Shown: positions 61,289-64,000 of the stretch, one piece after another
Layout: every line of letters begins with the position of its first letter
How positions within the stretch are numbered: the stretch's first letter is position 1
From: Euryodendron excelsum
Taxonomy: Eukaryota; Streptophyta; Magnoliopsida; Ericales; Pentaphylacaceae
Assembly: GCA_033060915.1 (NCBI GenBank)
Contig: CM065396.1
Location: 8,757,001-8,821,000 of the forward strand
Direction: 5' to 3'
Length of the DNA stretch: 64,000 nucleotides
The notes under the pieces: model-generated
What the model saw: the letters and a program-made list of their open reading frames with translations, nothing else
Told to the model about the DNA's origin: nothing
Databases searched by the model: none
Position numbers and translations under genes: made by a program

Positions 61289-63294
61289 TTAGTATGGCTT
61301 TGGGATAACTCCCACATTTTTTATGCTCCATTCGCGATCCGGATCCTCAGCTAAGGCGAGACAAGCAAAAGCTTCTCCTAGAGCTCCACAGACGTTGACA
61401 CTGTTGATGCGGTTGTCAACCTCCTTCTTGTTCTGTGTAGCGGGTTCTTCTGTAAACAGGGTGACCAGCTCACCCCCTTCCAATTCGAATGGCTTTGCTT
61501 GTGCTCTTGGCTTCTCTATCCTCTAGCTCATTTCTTCATAGTTGTACTCATTTGTGGGCCAATGACTCTCTAGCAAATGACGTTCGGCCGCGGCATATTT
61601 CGGATGCAGAAACTCAACACCCCATCCATCAGCAACCATGTTTTCAGTAGTCTCATCTCTCAGGAACATTGGCTCCTCAATGGGCCAGTCGGAAGCATTA
61701 GGCACTTCATCAGGGTTATGGAGATAGATTGGGCATAATGGGAGATCCTCCTCCCAGTCATCTTCTTCCTTGGTCTCCCAATCGTCCTCATAGTCCTCAG
61801 TCTCAGGCTCGTCAAACACTCCCTCGCCCTCCATTTCTACTAGTATTATATTGACGGTGTGATCTGACAGAGGGTTAGCAGTCACATTGGGAGTGGGAGC
61901 AGGTTTTACCGGTTGCAGATCGATGGTCTTATTGTCGATCAGGTCTTGGATCTTGTGCTTGAGAGCAAAGCAACTTTCGGTGTCATGCCCCTGGCCACCT
62001 AAATGATATTCACATGTAAGAGCGACATTAAAGGTCGGGGGCAGAGGGCTTGGCAACGGGCCAGCAGGGACGGGCTTCAAGATGTTGTTCTTTAGAAGGC
62101 TATGGTAGGCCTTGATTTGGGTGCAGGCTAAGGCATCGAAGGTGCGGATATGTCGAGCAGGTCTATTGAAGTTGGGTCGTGCCCCAGCAGGACCATAGTT
62201 TGGGGTTGGAGTAGGCATGGTCAAGGTGGGCAAGGGCAGGACTGGGGGTGATTGTAGCGGGGGTCAGTATTGGGGTGGTTGGCTAGGCAGAATAGCAGAC
62301 ACTTCGCTTTCCTTCCTGATCGTGCCCCTTGTAGTAGCCTCCTTCTTGGCTATGTTGGTGGTATTTTCTCCAGTCTTGGCATAGGGATTTGTGATTCTTC
62401 CTGTCTTGAGGCCGTTTTCTATCATTTCCCCCTGCATGATGAGTTCGGAGAAGCTTTTTCCCACGCTTGTGCAGAGCTTCTCATAGAATATACCTTGGAA
62501 AGTATGTACGAACAGTGGTACGTACTCCTTTCCTCTAACGGGAGATTAACTTGTGCAGCGGCCTCCCTCTATCTTAGGGCGTATGCTTTAAGGCTCTCAT
62601 TCTCACCCTTGCTCATCGTCATCAAGGACCATCGATCAGAAGTGAGGTCGATGTTCTGACGGTATTGGGCTTTAAACGCATTGACTAGCTCCATCCAAGT
62701 TGTGATCTTCCTTAAGTCCAAACGAGCGAACCATTGCAGAGCCGACCCTGTGAGGCTGTGTTGGAATAACTGCATGAGGAGCTTTGGGTCGTTGCCATGT
62801 CCACTTACTGCTCCCGCGTATAGGCGAAGATGAGCAACGGGGTTACCGGTACCGTCATACTTCTGGAAGTCTGGCATTTTAAATTTAGCAGGTCTCGGAT
62901 GGTCAGGGAAGAAACAGAGTTCATCATAAGAAGTGAATCCGTAAGCATCATGGTCATGGAGACTTCACAATGAATCCTCCAACCCTTGGATTTTTAGACT
63001 GAGAGGGTCTAGAGGGGCCTTCTTTATGACGGGTGAAAGCAATATGGTCTCTTCTTCTTCAGTATTGACCCTTTTGGTATCTTCTTTAGTTTTCCCAGCA
63101 TTGTCGGACTGAAGCATGATCCTTGGATTAGCGGGTTCAAGATCTTTAGATGAAGTCATTCATGATGACGCGACCGCAGTAGCATCCTTCATGGCCAGAG
63201 TTTGAATGAGTTTGAGCATCTCATCCATCTTAGTCCTCATTTCATTAACTTCCTCTCGAGAGACTTGAGAGGATTCTTCAGGGTTAGCAGCCAT
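61289..63294 (-). pseudogene. gag: gag of element H, broken
   Basis: Homologue of 40828-42832, the same length of about 2.0 kb. Starts MAANPEESS at 63294. The core QKYDGTGNPVAHLRLY, LTGSALQWFARL and WMELVNAFKAQYRQNIDL is intact at 62877-62640. CEYHLGGQGHDTESCFALKH keeps the Cys that C/D has lost. Inactivated by TGA at 63160-63162, TGA near 62968 (CGA in C/D), TAG at 62569 (TGG in C/D), a frameshift near 62530, TGA near 62264 (CGA in C/D) and TAG near 61523. Ends at the TAA at 61289 with no pol downstream. Confidence 0.83.
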
Positions 63295-64000
63295 CAGTGA
63301 TGCCTTTTGCCGAGTGATAATAGGATCCCTAGGTGGATGTTGGACTTTCTTGGGAGCAATGTTGACTCAGTGCAAGGTGACTTCTGTAAATAGAAATAAA
63401 AAGAAAAAAAGAAAAAGACAAAAACACAAGTCACAAGTTAGTTTTTGGCTTTTAGAGAACTTTATGCAATGCATGTCCTAGGGTTACCCCTGCTTGAGAG
63501 GGAGACTAAACATGATGTATTGGCTCACTTTTGAAGATAAGGGGTTTGCCCCTGTATGCAGACACTTTACCGTCAGGTGGGAACCTTCAGCCATTCATGC
63601 ATTCATTCATAAAAATAAAGAAGTACATTAAATTTTGGGTTTAAGATACAAAAGAGTTGAAATACATTTTAATAGGGGGAGGGGGAACATTTTCCTTTGG
63701 ACTTCCACCTATCTACTTTTACAAAGGGAAACCCTAAACTACTCTTGAGTCTTTGGATTCGCCTTCTTTGGATTTGATGTCGAGGAGGTCGCTGAGAGAC
63801 CTTGTTGACTGATTGCCCCTTATCTTCTTGGCAACCCTATCTCCGTGAGCATAGAGGAATTAGGGCCCCTCTTATGGAATGAATCGAGATGCAATAAGTC
63901 CTTAGGGTTACGCGGGAACCCTTAGGGTTTGGGTAGGTTTAATGCAAGGGAGAGTAACGTTGTTGTCACTCTCAATGGGTTGATCATATGCATGAGAATG
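63295..64000 (-). other. Element H leader, cut by the window edge
   Basis: Homologous to 42833-43540 of C/D. By comparison the PBS and 5' LTR of H should begin about 0.9 kb beyond the right edge. No gene. Confidence 0.65.

Overview
The window reads as nuclear DNA of a flowering plant with a large, transposon-rich genome. I find no intact cellular gene, no rRNA or tRNA gene and no bacterial feature. Practically all 64 kb is explained by LTR retrotransposons inserted into one another. The species cannot be told from the sequence.

Most of the DNA belongs to one family of very large Ty3/gypsy-type elements with Tat/Ogre-like traits. LTRs start TGTAAGCACC and end in CA. They are 4.7-7.8 kb long in the main group and 3.6 kb in a diverged copy. 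The primer-binding site begins TGGCGACTCC and the polypurine tract is AGAAAAAGAGGGGCAG-like. Copies, left to right: element A (+), with a partial 5' LTR 1-2296, internal region 2297-9678 and 3' LTR 9679-17496; remnant G (+), with pol/3' region 17497-19135, its continuation 23860-24098 and 3' LTR 24099-27730; solo LTR B (-) 19141-23854 with 5-bp target duplications; complete element C/D (-) 30641-49515 with duplications TATGG; and element H (-), 3' LTR 50947-56135 with an internal region running off the right edge. A different small LTR element, E (+), has LTRs at 28142-29169 and 49770-50803, a tRNA-iMet-type primer site, and is split by C/D. The oldest layer, F (-), is a decayed chromovirus-like protease-RT fragment at 27736-28136 and 50809-50946. 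Order from the nesting: F first; then G, E and H into F; then A and B into G, and C/D into E.

C/D and H are non-autonomous. Sense to the element they carry only a gag (broken) and no pol, then a stretch of degenerate tandem repeats. ANTISENSE, next to the 3' LTR, lies a gene-like unit: a 5' untranslated exon, an intron of about 0.9 kb, a long coding exon with a plant mobile domain (PMD, PF10536), a short second intron and a small acidic last exon. Element A keeps the same antisense exon 1, intron and N-terminus, but its C-terminal part is a different sequence; A also lacks gag. All copies here are disabled by stop codons and frameshifts, many of them C-to-T.

The LTRs are mosaics: an array of 81-bp units near the 5' end, three to four units of about 175 bp, GGCGCC-rich hairpins next to a TATA box, telobox-like motifs just downstream, and then a leader (R-U5) of more than 3 kb of low-complexity purine/pyrimidine-biased repeats. 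These account for nearly all remaining long open frames.
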